Assembly: GCA_014801075.1 (NCBI GenBank)
Contig: JAAVEW010000011.1
Location: 44,017 to 108,016, forward strand
Source: Barnesiella sp.
GTDB lineage: Bacteria > Bacteroidota > Bacteroidia > Bacteroidales > Muribaculaceae
Direction: 5' to 3'
Length of the DNA stretch: 64,000 nt
Part shown: in pieces, positions 55,594 to 63,244 of the stretch
Layout of the letters: every line of letters begins with the position of its first letter
Numbering within the stretch: position 1 is the first letter of the stretch
Translations under genes and position numbers: made by a program
Notes under the pieces: generated by a model
What the model saw: only the letters and a program-made list of their open reading frames with translations
Told to the model about the DNA's origin: nothing
Databases searched by the model: none

Positions 55594-55601
55594 CAAAGTT
55601 A
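55594..55601 (-). promoter_or_regulatory. -7 box (TAACTTTG) of tsaB
   Basis: Reverse-strand TAACTTTG, 84 nt upstream of the tsaB ATG and divergent from the yicC box. Confidence 0.55.
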
Positions 55602-55622
55602 CGTTTTTTCCACGTATATGTG

Positions 55623-55630
55623 TAATTTTG
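55623..55630 (+). promoter_or_regulatory. -7 box (TAATTTTG) of the yicC operon
   Basis: TAATTTTG lies 24 nt before the yicC ATG at 55655. Confidence 0.55.
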
Positions 55631-55654
55631 TAGGGAATAAATCTCTTTAGGCTT

Positions 55655-56530
55655 ATGTTATTATCCATGACAGGCTTCGGCAAAGGGACTGCCGAAAACA
55701 ATACAAAAAAATTCACAGTCGAGATAAAATCCCTCAATTCCAAGCAACTCGATTTCTCAAGCCGCATGCCGTCGGCTTTCCGCGAGATGGAGGTGGAATG
55801 CCGCAATCTCGTGGCTGCCAATATTGAGCGCGGCAAGGTGGACCTTTCGGTCACCGTAGAGTCGCTCGGCGCCGTGGGCGATATCAACTTCAACATCGAG
55901 AAGGCCGCTGCCTACAAGCAGCAGGTGGAACGCATGGCCGAGGCGCTGGGTCTGCCCGCTCCCGCCGACTGGTACTCCGTGCTGCTCCGCTTCCCCGACG
56001 TGCTCCACGCCGACAACGTGGAGAGCATAGATGACGACGACCGCGCTACGCTGCTCAAAGCGGTGCAGAACGCATGCGACGCGCTGCGCGAATTCCGTGC
56101 CACCGAGGGCCGCAAGCTCAGTGAGTTTTTCTCCACACGCATCGGCCGCATAGCCGACTTGCTCGCCGAAGTGCCCCGCTACGAGACGGAGCGCATCACC
56201 AAGATACGCACCCGCATCGAGGACGCCCTCTCGCAGCTGCCCCAGGTGGAATATGACCGCGGCCGCTACGAACAAGAGATGATATTCTACATCGAGAAAC
56301 TCGACATCAACGAGGAGAAGCAGCGCCTAACCCAGCATCTCAACTACTTCACCGAAACGATGGACGCCAAGCCCGGACAGGGCAAGAAGCTCGGCTTCAT
56401 ATCGCAGGAAATGGGCCGAGAAATCAACACTCTCGGTTCCAAGAGCAATCACGCCGAAATGCAGATAATAGTGGTGAAGATGAAGGACGAACTGGAGCAA
56501 ATCAAGGAGCAGGTGCTCAACGTGCTCTAA
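55655..56530 (+). CDS. YicC-family endoribonuclease
   Basis: 291 aa. MLLSMTGFGKG at the start, IKSLNSKQLD, and the C-terminal GKKLGFISQEMGREINTLG and SNHAEMQIIVVKMKDELEQI are the two conserved YicC/YloC domains. E. coli YicC cleaves RNA and aids turnover of small RNAs. It is upstream of gmk (50-base gap), the usual pairing in bacteria, and heads the run gmk-nadD-DUF5063. Confidence 0.93.
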   Translation: MLLSMTGFGKGTAENNTKKFTVEIKSLNSKQLDFSSRMPSAFREMEVECRNLVAANIERGKVDLSVTVESLGAVGDINFNIEKAAAYKQQVERMAEALGLPAPADWYSVLLRFPDVLHADNVESIDDDDRATLLKAVQNACDALREFRATEGRKLSEFFSTRIGRIADLLAEVPRYETERITKIRTRIEDALSQLPQVEYDRGRYEQEMIFYIEKLDINEEKQRLTQHLNYFTETMDAKPGQGKKLGFISQEMGREINTLGSKSNHAEMQIIVVKMKDELEQIKEQVLNVL

Positions 56531-56580
56531 CCGCTCCGCGCTGCCCAAACAACTAACCAACAACAAACCGCCATACAACC

Positions 56581-57159
56581 ATGTCAGGAAAACTTATCAT
56601 AATATCCGCCCCCTCAGGCTGCGGAAAGTCCACCATAATCCACGACCTCACCCAGCGCGGCAATATCGACATGACATTCTCGGTATCGGCCACCAACCGC
56701 AAACCGCGTCAGGGCGAAATCGACGGCGTGCACTACCACTTCCTGTCGACCGCCGAGTTCAACGACCGCATCGCCGCCGGCGACTTCCTCGAATATGAAG
56801 AGGTGTACCCCGGCCGCTTCTACGGCACGCTCAAGAGCGAAATCAACCGTGCGCTCGACGCCGGCAAGAACATTGTGCTCGACATCGACGTCAAGGGTGG
56901 CGTCAACGTGAAGGAAATCTACGGCAACCGCGCCATCTCGATATTCATCGAGCCGCCGTCGGTCGACGAGCTGCGCCGCCGTCTCGAAAACCGAGGCACC
57001 GAATCGCGCGAGGTAATCGACGAACGCATAGCGCGCGCCGAGTTCGAGCTGTCGCTTGCCCCGAAGTTTGACACCGTGGTTGTCAACGACAACCTCACCG
57101 AGGCCATCGACAACGCTGAGCAAATCATTCTCAACTTCATCAACGGCGCCGCGGAGTAA
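56581..57159 (+). CDS. gmk: Guanylate kinase
   Basis: 192 aa. P-loop ISAPSGCGKSTI (residues 7-18). The GMP-binding part includes SATNRKPRQGEIDGVHYHF and the EYEEVYPGRFYGT stretch; the lid contains RRRLENRGTES. Converts GMP plus ATP to GDP. 33 bases before nadD. Confidence 0.96.
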   Translation: MSGKLIIISAPSGCGKSTIIHDLTQRGNIDMTFSVSATNRKPRQGEIDGVHYHFLSTAEFNDRIAAGDFLEYEEVYPGRFYGTLKSEINRALDAGKNIVLDIDVKGGVNVKEIYGNRAISIFIEPPSVDELRRRLENRGTESREVIDERIARAEFELSLAPKFDTVVVNDNLTEAIDNAEQIILNFINGAAE

Positions 57160-57192
57160 TCCCCGGCCCGTTATCTCCCACTCATTGCGGCA

Positions 57193-57786
57193 ATGCAGCG
57201 CAAGCGACATATCGCACTGATGGGCGGGTCGTTCAATCCCGTCCACGCCGGTCACCTCATGGTGGCCGACTACGTCAGGCAGACGGAGCATCTCGACGAG
57301 GTGCTCATGTGTGTGAGTCCCCTCAATCCGTTCAAGACCGCTGCTACCGACCTCGCATCGGACACTGACCGCATGGCCATGATGGAGACTGCGTGCAACG
57401 GCCGCGAAGGATTGACACCCTGCGACATAGAGCTAACCATGCCGCGCCCCTCCTACACTATCGACACGCTGCACCGCCTCGCCGGACTATACCCCGACGC
57501 CGATATATCTATAATAATAGGCAGCGACAACTGGCTCGCCTTCGACCGCTGGCGTGCGGCCGACGAAATCATCAACCGCTTCGGGGTCATCGTGTACCCC
57601 CGTCCGGGATATGACGTCGACGAGTCTTCACTGCCACCCAATGTGCGGCTCGTGAAGGCTCCCACCATCGACCTCTCCGGCACGTTCCTGCGCCGACGCC
57701 TCGCCGACGGACTCGACATGAACCTTTTCATGCCCGCAGGAGTATATAATTACATAAAAAGCAAGAAACTATATGGCACAGCTTAA
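57193..57786 (+). CDS. nadD: Nicotinate-mononucleotide adenylyltransferase
   Basis: 197 aa. MGGSFNPVHAGHL carries the nucleotidyl-transfer HxGH; IIGSDNWLAFDRW and LSGTFLRRRL (ISSTxIR equivalent) complete the site. Makes deamido-NAD in NAD synthesis. It overlaps the DUF5063 start by 14 bases, so translation is coupled. Confidence 0.95.
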   Translation: MQRKRHIALMGGSFNPVHAGHLMVADYVRQTEHLDEVLMCVSPLNPFKTAATDLASDTDRMAMMETACNGREGLTPCDIELTMPRPSYTIDTLHRLAGLYPDADISIIIGSDNWLAFDRWRAADEIINRFGVIVYPRPGYDVDESSLPPNVRLVKAPTIDLSGTFLRRRLADGLDMNLFMPAGVYNYIKSKKLYGTA

Positions 57787-58276
57787 CCCCAACGCTATTG
57801 CATTCACCGGTCTGGCCAACGAATACTGCCAGGCGGTGGAGAACGCCCGCGAATACGAGCAGGGCGACTTCGTCAGGACCATGCTCAAACTGCTGCCCCG
57901 ACTCTATATCACAGCCTCCGACCTTACGATTGACGATGTTGACGAATTTGACGCCTACATCGACCCCGCGCTCGAAGAGGATTACTACGACAGCGTGCGC
58001 CGCAGCATGGAGGAAGTGTTTGGCGAGGAGGACATATATCTCGAAGTGTTTGAGGAGGATATGAAATTCAGCGACACACCCGTGTCGGCAAGCATATCGG
58101 AAGGGTTGGCCGACATTTTCCAGGTGCTTTACAACTACCTTGCCACCGTGCGCGACACCACCGACGAGACCGTAAAACTGGCCCTCGTCTCAGTGCGCGA
58201 CGACTTCAAGAGCTACTGGAGCAGCACACTCTGCAACGTGCTCCGCGCCCTCAACGCCATCGCCGTAAGGGAATAA
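57773..58276 (+). CDS. DUF5063 protein
   Basis: 167 aa, acidic and helical, no signal peptide. FTGLANEYCQAVENA, FVRTMLKLLPRLY and the DDFKSYWSSTLCNVLRAL end match DUF5063, a Bacteroidota-centred family of unknown function. Last gene of the yicC-gmk-nadD run, overlapping nadD. Confidence 0.85.
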   Translation: MAQLNPNAIAFTGLANEYCQAVENAREYEQGDFVRTMLKLLPRLYITASDLTIDDVDEFDAYIDPALEEDYYDSVRRSMEEVFGEEDIYLEVFEEDMKFSDTPVSASISEGLADIFQVLYNYLATVRDTTDETVKLALVSVRDDFKSYWSSTLCNVLRALNAIAVRE

Positions 58277-58307
58277 GGTATATGCTGATTGCACTTCACG
58301 GCCGTAG

Positions 58308-58327
58308 GGACGCGATAAATCGCGTCC
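58308..58327. repeat. GGACGCGAT palindrome
   Basis: GGACGCGAT-aa-ATCGCGTCC, a perfect 9-bp stem between the converging DUF5063 and DUF695 genes; no T-run. It resembles the core of the fmt terminator (41086-41107). Confidence 0.8.
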
Positions 58328-58379
58328 GCATCCGGATGGTATAATATTTTTACATGTTTGGAATTGCGGGATGCTCCCG

Positions 58380-58823
58380 TCAATCGTCGGAGACGGTCAC
58401 TTCGGAAAGCTCGCGCATCTCGGTGTACTCAGCCCAGTCGGGATCGTTCTCGGCGTAAATCTCAAGCGTGAGCACGGGAAACTGCGCCAGCGCCTCGTTG
58501 ATTTTCTTCTGAAAAATGTGGGTTGAGAGAGTGTAGAACACCCAGTCGCGACGGTTGTCGCCGGTGTAGATGCCTGTCAGCACTGCCACCGGGTCCTTGT
58601 CAAACGTTGCGGCAAGCGCATCCTGCACCTCGCCCATCAGTTCCGACGTAGCCACGTCAGGCATGCCGTTGGCCTCACCCTCATATTTCCAAGTCACTTC
58701 CACGCGAATCGAAAACTTGGGGTTGTTACGGAATTTCTCTATATTGCGGCGGCCGGTCACCATTATCAGCGAGCCGTTCTCTGCCTCGGTGGGCGACGTC
58801 CACCAGTCATCGTTGTTTGCCAT
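58380..58823 (-). CDS. DUF695 protein
   Basis: 147 aa. DDWWTSPTEAENGSLIMVTGR at the start and WVFYTLSTHIFQKKINEAL fit DUF695, soluble proteins of unknown function. Single gene; its terminator region includes the 58308-58327 palindrome. It is divergent from DUF3127 with 198 bases between starts. Confidence 0.85.
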   Translation of the reverse strand: MANNDDWWTSPTEAENGSLIMVTGRRNIEKFRNNPKFSIRVEVTWKYEGEANGMPDVATSELMGEVQDALAATFDKDPVAVLTGIYTGDNRRDWVFYTLSTHIFQKKINEALAQFPVLTLEIYAENDPDWAEYTEMRELSEVTVSDD

Positions 58824-58923
58824 TAATCGAGCATTTATGCGGTTAGTAAAATGATTGGTTTATACCTAATCTTTCACAAAAGTAATCAACACGGCGAAAT
58901 GTTCAAAAAAGAATGTCGATATT

Positions 58924-58955
58924 TTTGGCATAAGAGGGAATGTTTGTTAAATTTG
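58924..58955 (+). promoter_or_regulatory. Promoter of the DUF3127 gene (TTTG-20-TAAATTTG)
   Basis: TTTG (58924-58927), 20-nt spacer, TAAATTTG (58948-58955). Both boxes match; leader about 60 nt. Confidence 0.7.
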
Positions 58956-59021
58956 TAGTCTGCATTGCCATGCGCCAAGCGTGGCGGCAACCCAAAGATA
59001 ACAACGTAACAAAGAAATACA

Positions 59022-59426
59022 ATGGAAGTAAAAGGAAAAGTAATTGCCGTGCTCCCCGAAAGATCCGGCACATCAAAGGCAGGCAACGCCTGGAAAGCAA
59101 GAGAATATGTACTTGAAACATTTGAGAACTATCCCAAAAAGGTACATTTCGACTTCTTCGGCGAGAAGGCCGACCAGTTCCCCCTCAACGTAGGCGAGGA
59201 CATCACTCTGAGCTTCGACATCGAGAGCCGCGAATACAACGGCCGCTGGTACACCAGCATACGCGGTTGGAAAGCTGAGAAAATCGACGCCAACGCCATG
59301 GCAGCAGGCGCAGCAGCCGCTCCCGCAGCCGTGCCCGTTTACCCCGGCGCAGGCGCACCCGCCGTACCCCAGCAGCCCCAGGCTCCCTTCCCCGGCAGCG
59401 ACGGTACTGAGGACCTCCCCTTCTAA
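59022..59426 (+). CDS. DUF3127 OB-fold protein with SSB-like acidic tail
   Basis: 134 aa. Residues 1-85 are a compact beta-rich domain (MEVKGKVIAVLPERSGTSK, then KKVHFDFFGEKADQF) assigned to DUF3127. An Ala/Pro-rich linker (about 90-120) ends in GSDGTEDLPF. That C-terminus strongly resembles the acidic DDIPF tip of single-stranded DNA-binding proteins, which recruits repair and replication partners. A DNA-binding or partner-recruiting role is inferred; no activity is proven for the family. Single gene with its own promoter. Confidence 0.8.
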   Translation: MEVKGKVIAVLPERSGTSKAGNAWKAREYVLETFENYPKKVHFDFFGEKADQFPLNVGEDITLSFDIESREYNGRWYTSIRGWKAEKIDANAMAAGAAAAPAAVPVYPGAGAPAVPQQPQAPFPGSDGTEDLPF

Positions 59427-59451
59427 GCATCGTCAGCTTTACAAATCACAC

Positions 59452-59492
59452 AGATACGCGATACATCGCCCCGAGCGATGTATCGCGTATCT
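59452..59492. repeat. Perfect 18-bp palindrome (GCGATGTATCGC type)
   Basis: 59452-59469 and 59475-59492 pair perfectly around CCCGA. No T-run follows, so it is not a classic terminator though it may end the DUF3127 transcript. Confidence 0.85.
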
Positions 59493-59606
59493 GCATATTA
59501 CAGGCACAACGAAGCATATTACAAGCACAACAAGATGTCAGCAGGCTGCAGCAATCCGACATACCGAAGCTCAGCGCAAGCGCACCGGGATGAGCAAATA
59601 ACATGA

Positions 59607-59632
59607 AAGGGCGACCCGTCGGGGTCGCCCTT
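59607..59632. terminator. Bidirectional terminator of the lpx operon
   Basis: AAGGGCGACCC (59607-59617) pairs with GGGTCGCCCTT (59622-59632); it lies 48 bases past the lpxA stop. Confidence 0.85.
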
Positions 59633-59680
59633 CTGTTATGTAGTACGTTGTGTCAGGGATTGCCTGCGGGGCAACGCTGA

Positions 59681-60457
59681 TTATACGTAACCGCGGATGA
59701 TACCGCGTTTTGAGTTCTTGATGAAGAGAATTATCTCGTCGCGCTCGCTGGTGGCGGGGAGTTCGGCCTCGATGCGTTCGAGAGCGTCGGTCACATTGAG
59801 ACGCGAGAGGTAGAGGTAACGGTACACCTCCTGAATGTCACGAATCTGATCGCTGGTAAAGCCGCGACGGCGCAGACCGATGGAGTTGACGCCGGTGTAA
59901 GCGATAGGCTCGCGGGCAGCCTTGACGTAGGGAGGAATATCCTTGTTGATGAGCGCGCCGCCCTGAATCATTACGTGGCAACCGAGGTGACAGAACTGGT
60001 GGATGAGCGAACCGCCGCCTATTACGGCATAGTCATCGACAACCACCTCGCCCGCAATCTGCGAGGCGTTGGAGATGATAACGTTGTTACCAATCACGCA
60101 GTCGTGGGCCACGTGGGAGTAGGCCATGATGAGACAGTTGGAACCGACTACGGTCTTGCCCTTGGCAGCCGTACCGCGGTTCACGGTCACACACTCGCGC
60201 AGAGTGGTGTTGTCGCCGATGATAGCTGTAGTCTCCTCGCCGCGGAATTTAAGGTCCTGAGGTATGCCGGAAATTACGGCGCCGGGAAATATATTGCAGT
60301 TTTTGCCGATACGGGCTCCGTCCATAATCACAACGTTGGAGGCGATGCGGGTACCTTCACCGATTTCTACATCTGCCTCAATGGTGACGAACGGGTCAAT
60401 CACCACGCTGGGGTGAATCTTAGCGGCCGGATGGATATAAGCTAATGGTTGTTTCAT
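59681..60457 (-). CDS. lpxA: UDP-N-acetylglucosamine O-acyltransferase
   Basis: 258 aa from ATG 60457 (MKQPLAYIHP); the in-frame extension of 18 residues is rejected because it lacks the hexapeptide fold and most LpxA begin here. Left-handed beta-helix repeats such as IGEGTRIASNVVI and IGDNTTLRECVTV lead to the catalytic His in YSHVAHDCVIG. It adds the first acyl chain in lipid A synthesis, cytosolic. 62 bases after lpxC-fabZ. Confidence 0.95.
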   Translation of the reverse strand: MKQPLAYIHPAAKIHPSVVIDPFVTIEADVEIGEGTRIASNVVIMDGARIGKNCNIFPGAVISGIPQDLKFRGEETTAIIGDNTTLRECVTVNRGTAAKGKTVVGSNCLIMAYSHVAHDCVIGNNVIISNASQIAGEVVVDDYAVIGGGSLIHQFCHLGCHVMIQGGALINKDIPPYVKAAREPIAYTGVNSIGLRRRGFTSDQIRDIQEVYRYLYLSRLNVTDALERIEAELPATSERDEIILFIKNSKRGIIRGYV

Positions 60458-60519
60458 TACTATATTTGTATTAATGTGACAAAACGACGGCCGGCAGTTA
60501 TCGCCGGCCATGCCGCATA

Positions 60520-61902
60520 TTATTTATTCTTGACAATCTGTGCCATAAACTCACACTCGGTGACGATCTTCTCGCCTACGAATGCGTAGCCTTTCATCAT
60601 GGCGCAGCCGCGACGCAGCGGGGTCATGAACGATACGTGGAAAATGAGAGTGTCACCGGGAACTACTTTCTGACGGAACTTCACGTTGTCAATCTTCATG
60701 AAGTAAGTAGAATACTTCTCGGGCTCCTCAACCGATGAGAGCACGAGCAGGCCGCCGGTCTGTGCCATAGCCTCTACCTGGAGCACGCCGGGCATGACGG
60801 GTTCCTGAGGGAAGTGACCCTGGAAGAAGGGCTCGTTGACGGTCACGTTCTTGATACCTACAATATAGTTTTCACCTTTCTCGATGATTTTGTCGACCAT
60901 CATGAAGGGATAGCGGTGAGGGAGGAAGTGGCGTATCTGGTTCACGTCCATGATGGGCTCGGCCGAAGGATTGTAGCGGGGAGCCTGAATGTCCTGACGC
61001 TTGATTTCCTTACGTATCTGCTTGGCGAAGGTGGTGTTGAGCGAGTGGCCGGGCTTGGTGGCGATGATGCGGCCGAGGATGGGGCGGCCTATGAGAGCTA
61101 TGTCGCCGAGCACGTCGAGAAGCTTGTGGCGCGCGGGCTCGTTCTCAAATTCGAGGGGACGGCTGTTGATGTAACCGAACTCATTGACCTGCTTGCGGGG
61201 TGAACCCATAGTGTCGGCGATGGTGTCGAGCTCGTCCTGTTCCATCGGGGTGTCGTAGATTACAATGGCGTTGTCGAGGTCGCCGCCCTTAATGAGACCT
61301 GCCTTGACGAGGGGGAGGATTTCACGCACGAACACGAAGGTGCGGCATGCGCTGATTTCCTTCGGGAAGTCAGCGAGGTTGTCGAGTGAGGCAAACTGGT
61401 TGGCGAGCACTTTGGAGTTGAATTCCACCATTACGTCGATTGAGAATCGGTCGTCGGGCAGTGCTATGATTGATGCGCCGGTAGTGTCGTCGCGCACCTC
61501 GATTTTCTGTTTTACGATGTAGAAATCCTTGTCGGCTTTCTGCTCTTCGATACCTACCTCCTCGATGTTCTTGCAGTAGATGGCTGCGCTGCCGTCGAGG
61601 ATAGGCATTTCGGGGGCGTTGAGCTGAATGAGACAGTTGTCGATGCCGGCTGCGTAGAGCGCTGCGAGGGCATGTTCAACGGTGCTCACCTTCACGTCGC
61701 CGCGCTCAAGCACGGTGCCGCGGGTGGTACTGGTCACATATTCGGCGAGGGCGTCGATGACGGGCTGTCCTTCGAGGTCAACACGCTGAAATTTATATCC
61801 GTGATTTTCAGGAGCGGGAAGGAATGTTGCTTCAATCTCCAGTCCTGTGTGAAGGCCTTTACCCTTGACGGTAAACGAGCCTTTAAGAGTTTGCTGCTTC
61901 AT
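60520..61902 (-). CDS. lpxC: Fused LpxC-FabZ (UDP-GlcNAc deacetylase / beta-hydroxyacyl-ACP dehydratase)
   Basis: 460 aa. The N-terminal LpxC part (1 to about 300) has VSTVEHALAAL (Zn His), PILDGSA and RHKLLDVLGDIALIG (Zn His and Asp). The C-terminal FabZ part (about 310-460) has FLPHRYPFMMVDKI (catalytic His) and GHFPQEPVMPGVLQVEAMAQ (catalytic Glu). The fusion is characteristic of Bacteroidota and joins committed lipid A deacetylation to fatty-acid dehydration. Between lpxD and lpxA. Confidence 0.95.
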   Translation of the reverse strand: MKQQTLKGSFTVKGKGLHTGLEIEATFLPAPENHGYKFQRVDLEGQPVIDALAEYVTSTTRGTVLERGDVKVSTVEHALAALYAAGIDNCLIQLNAPEMPILDGSAAIYCKNIEEVGIEEQKADKDFYIVKQKIEVRDDTTGASIIALPDDRFSIDVMVEFNSKVLANQFASLDNLADFPKEISACRTFVFVREILPLVKAGLIKGGDLDNAIVIYDTPMEQDELDTIADTMGSPRKQVNEFGYINSRPLEFENEPARHKLLDVLGDIALIGRPILGRIIATKPGHSLNTTFAKQIRKEIKRQDIQAPRYNPSAEPIMDVNQIRHFLPHRYPFMMVDKIIEKGENYIVGIKNVTVNEPFFQGHFPQEPVMPGVLQVEAMAQTGGLLVLSSVEEPEKYSTYFMKIDNVKFRQKVVPGDTLIFHVSFMTPLRRGCAMMKGYAFVGEKIVTECEFMAQIVKNK

Positions 61903-61944
61903 TATATTTTATGTTTGTTATTTTTCGTTGGGTATTAATTCCGT

Positions 61945-61963
61945 CGCAGCGTGCAACGCTGCG
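61945..61963 (-). repeat. Hairpin between lpxD and lpxC-fabZ
   Basis: CGCAGCGT-gca-ACGCTGCG, a perfect 8-bp stem in the 68-base spacer. No adjacent T-run. It could moderate read-through or RNA processing. Confidence 0.6.
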
Positions 61964-61970
61964 GTATTGG

Positions 61971-62993
61971 TTACTTGCCGGCCTTTTTCTCAAGCTCGCG
62001 CAGGCGTTCCTGCAGCTTGGGTATGCTCTTGAGGTAGACGAGGTTGCGGGCAAATTCGCGGCCTTCGACTACAGGATAACCCATCAGTCGATTGCCCGAA
62101 CCAACCGAGTTGGGCACGCCCGACTGAGCGCCTATCATGTTGTCGTCGCCCACGGTGATATGTCCGGCAAATCCTACCTGACCCGCTATCATGCAGCGCG
62201 CGCCGATTTTGGTGGAACCGGCCACGCCTACCTGAGCGGCCATGACGGTGTTCTCCCCTATCTCTACGTTGTGGGCCACCTGAATGAGGTTGTCGAGCTT
62301 CACGCCGTGGCCTATGCGGGTAGAGCCCATCGTGGCTCGGTCGATACAAGTGTTGGCACCTATCTCCACGTCGTCGGCTATCTCTACGTTGCCTATCTGG
62401 GGTATCTTGCTGTACTCATGGTTGACGGGGGCGAAACCGAAACCGTCGGCACCGATTACCGCGCCTGCATGTATGATGCAACGCTTGCCTATGCGGCAGT
62501 TGTGGTAAATCTTTACGCCGGGCTTGATTACCGCGCCGTCGCCTATGACTACATTGTCGCCGATATAGGCCTGCGGGAATATCTTGACACCTTTACCTAT
62601 CTTGGCACCGCGACCTATGTAGGCGAATGCGCCCACGTAGACGTCGTCGGGCAGCTCCACCCCTTCGGCTATGTAGCTGGGGGTCTCGATACCTGAGTAT
62701 TGCGGCTCGGTCATCTGCGCTACGAGCTGGAGCAGGTGAGCGACGGTGGCATACGGGTCGGCCACCTTGATAAGGGTGGCGCTTACGGGATGCTCGGGCT
62801 CGAAATCGCTTCTCACCAGCACGACTGACGACTTGGTGTCGTAGATATAATGCGTGTATTTGGGATTGGCAAGGAATGAAATAGCACCGGGCTGACCTTC
62901 CTCGATTTTGGCAATCGTGGACACGGTCACTTCTCCGTCACCAACTACCGTACCGTTGGCGAGTTGTGCTATCTGATTAGCTGAAAATTGCAT
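61971..62993 (-). CDS. lpxD: UDP-3-O-acylglucosamine N-acyltransferase
   Basis: 340 aa. The N-terminal uridine-binding domain (1 to about 100, [20 protein letters not shown]) precedes a left-handed beta-helix (about 105-300) with [20 protein letters not shown] and [14 protein letters not shown], then a C-terminal helix. It adds the N-linked acyl chain in lipid A. First gene of the lpxD-lpxC/fabZ-lpxA cluster; an inverted pair of TAAGTAACTGTTT motifs (63028-63064) lies in its upstream region. Confidence 0.95.
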   Translation of the reverse strand: MQFSANQIAQLANGTVVGDGEVTVSTIAKIEEGQPGAISFLANPKYTHYIYDTKSSVVLVRSDFEPEHPVSATLIKVADPYATVAHLLQLVAQMTEPQYSGIETPSYIAEGVELPDDVYVGAFAYIGRGAKIGKGVKIFPQAYIGDNVVIGDGAVIKPGVKIYHNCRIGKRCIIHAGAVIGADGFGFAPVNHEYSKIPQIGNVEIADDVEIGANTCIDRATMGSTRIGHGVKLDNLIQVAHNVEIGENTVMAAQVGVAGSTKIGARCMIAGQVGFAGHITVGDDNMIGAQSGVPNSVGSGNRLMGYPVVEGREFARNLVYLKSIPKLQERLRELEKKAGK

Positions 62994-63027
62994 TGCGAAT
63001 GATAATTACGGTTTTGTCTTATTGTTA

Positions 63028-63064
63028 TAAGTAACTGTTTAAAATAATTTTGAACAGTTACTTA
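63028..63064. repeat. Inverted pair of TAAGTAACTGTTT motifs upstream of lpxD
   Basis: TAAGTAACTGTTT (63028-63040) and GAACAGTTACTTA (63052-63064) face each other about 35-70 bases before the lpxD ATG, forming a possible hairpin. The rest of 63065-63244 contains only AT-rich DNA and a terminator. Confidence 0.8.
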
Positions 63065-63167
63065 GCGCCGCCGCGGGACTCGCCCGCTGGCGTTGCCGGA
63101 GAGTACACCCCTCCATTATCCTGCAAAGATGCAAATTTTTATTGAATTTTAAGTAATTTTATATATA

Positions 63168-63204
63168 AAAAATGACACGACTTGGAGCAAGTCGTGCCAT
63201 TTTG
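63168..63204 (-). terminator. Terminator after the RsiV-like gene
   Basis: AAAATG...CACGACTTG (63169-63184) pairs with CAAGTCGTG...CATTTT (63188-63203) with one mismatch. It separates the gene ending at 63245 from lpxD. Confidence 0.8.
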
Positions 63205-63244
63205 ACATATTTTCTGTACAATTACCCCAATTACAGAAGCGTTC

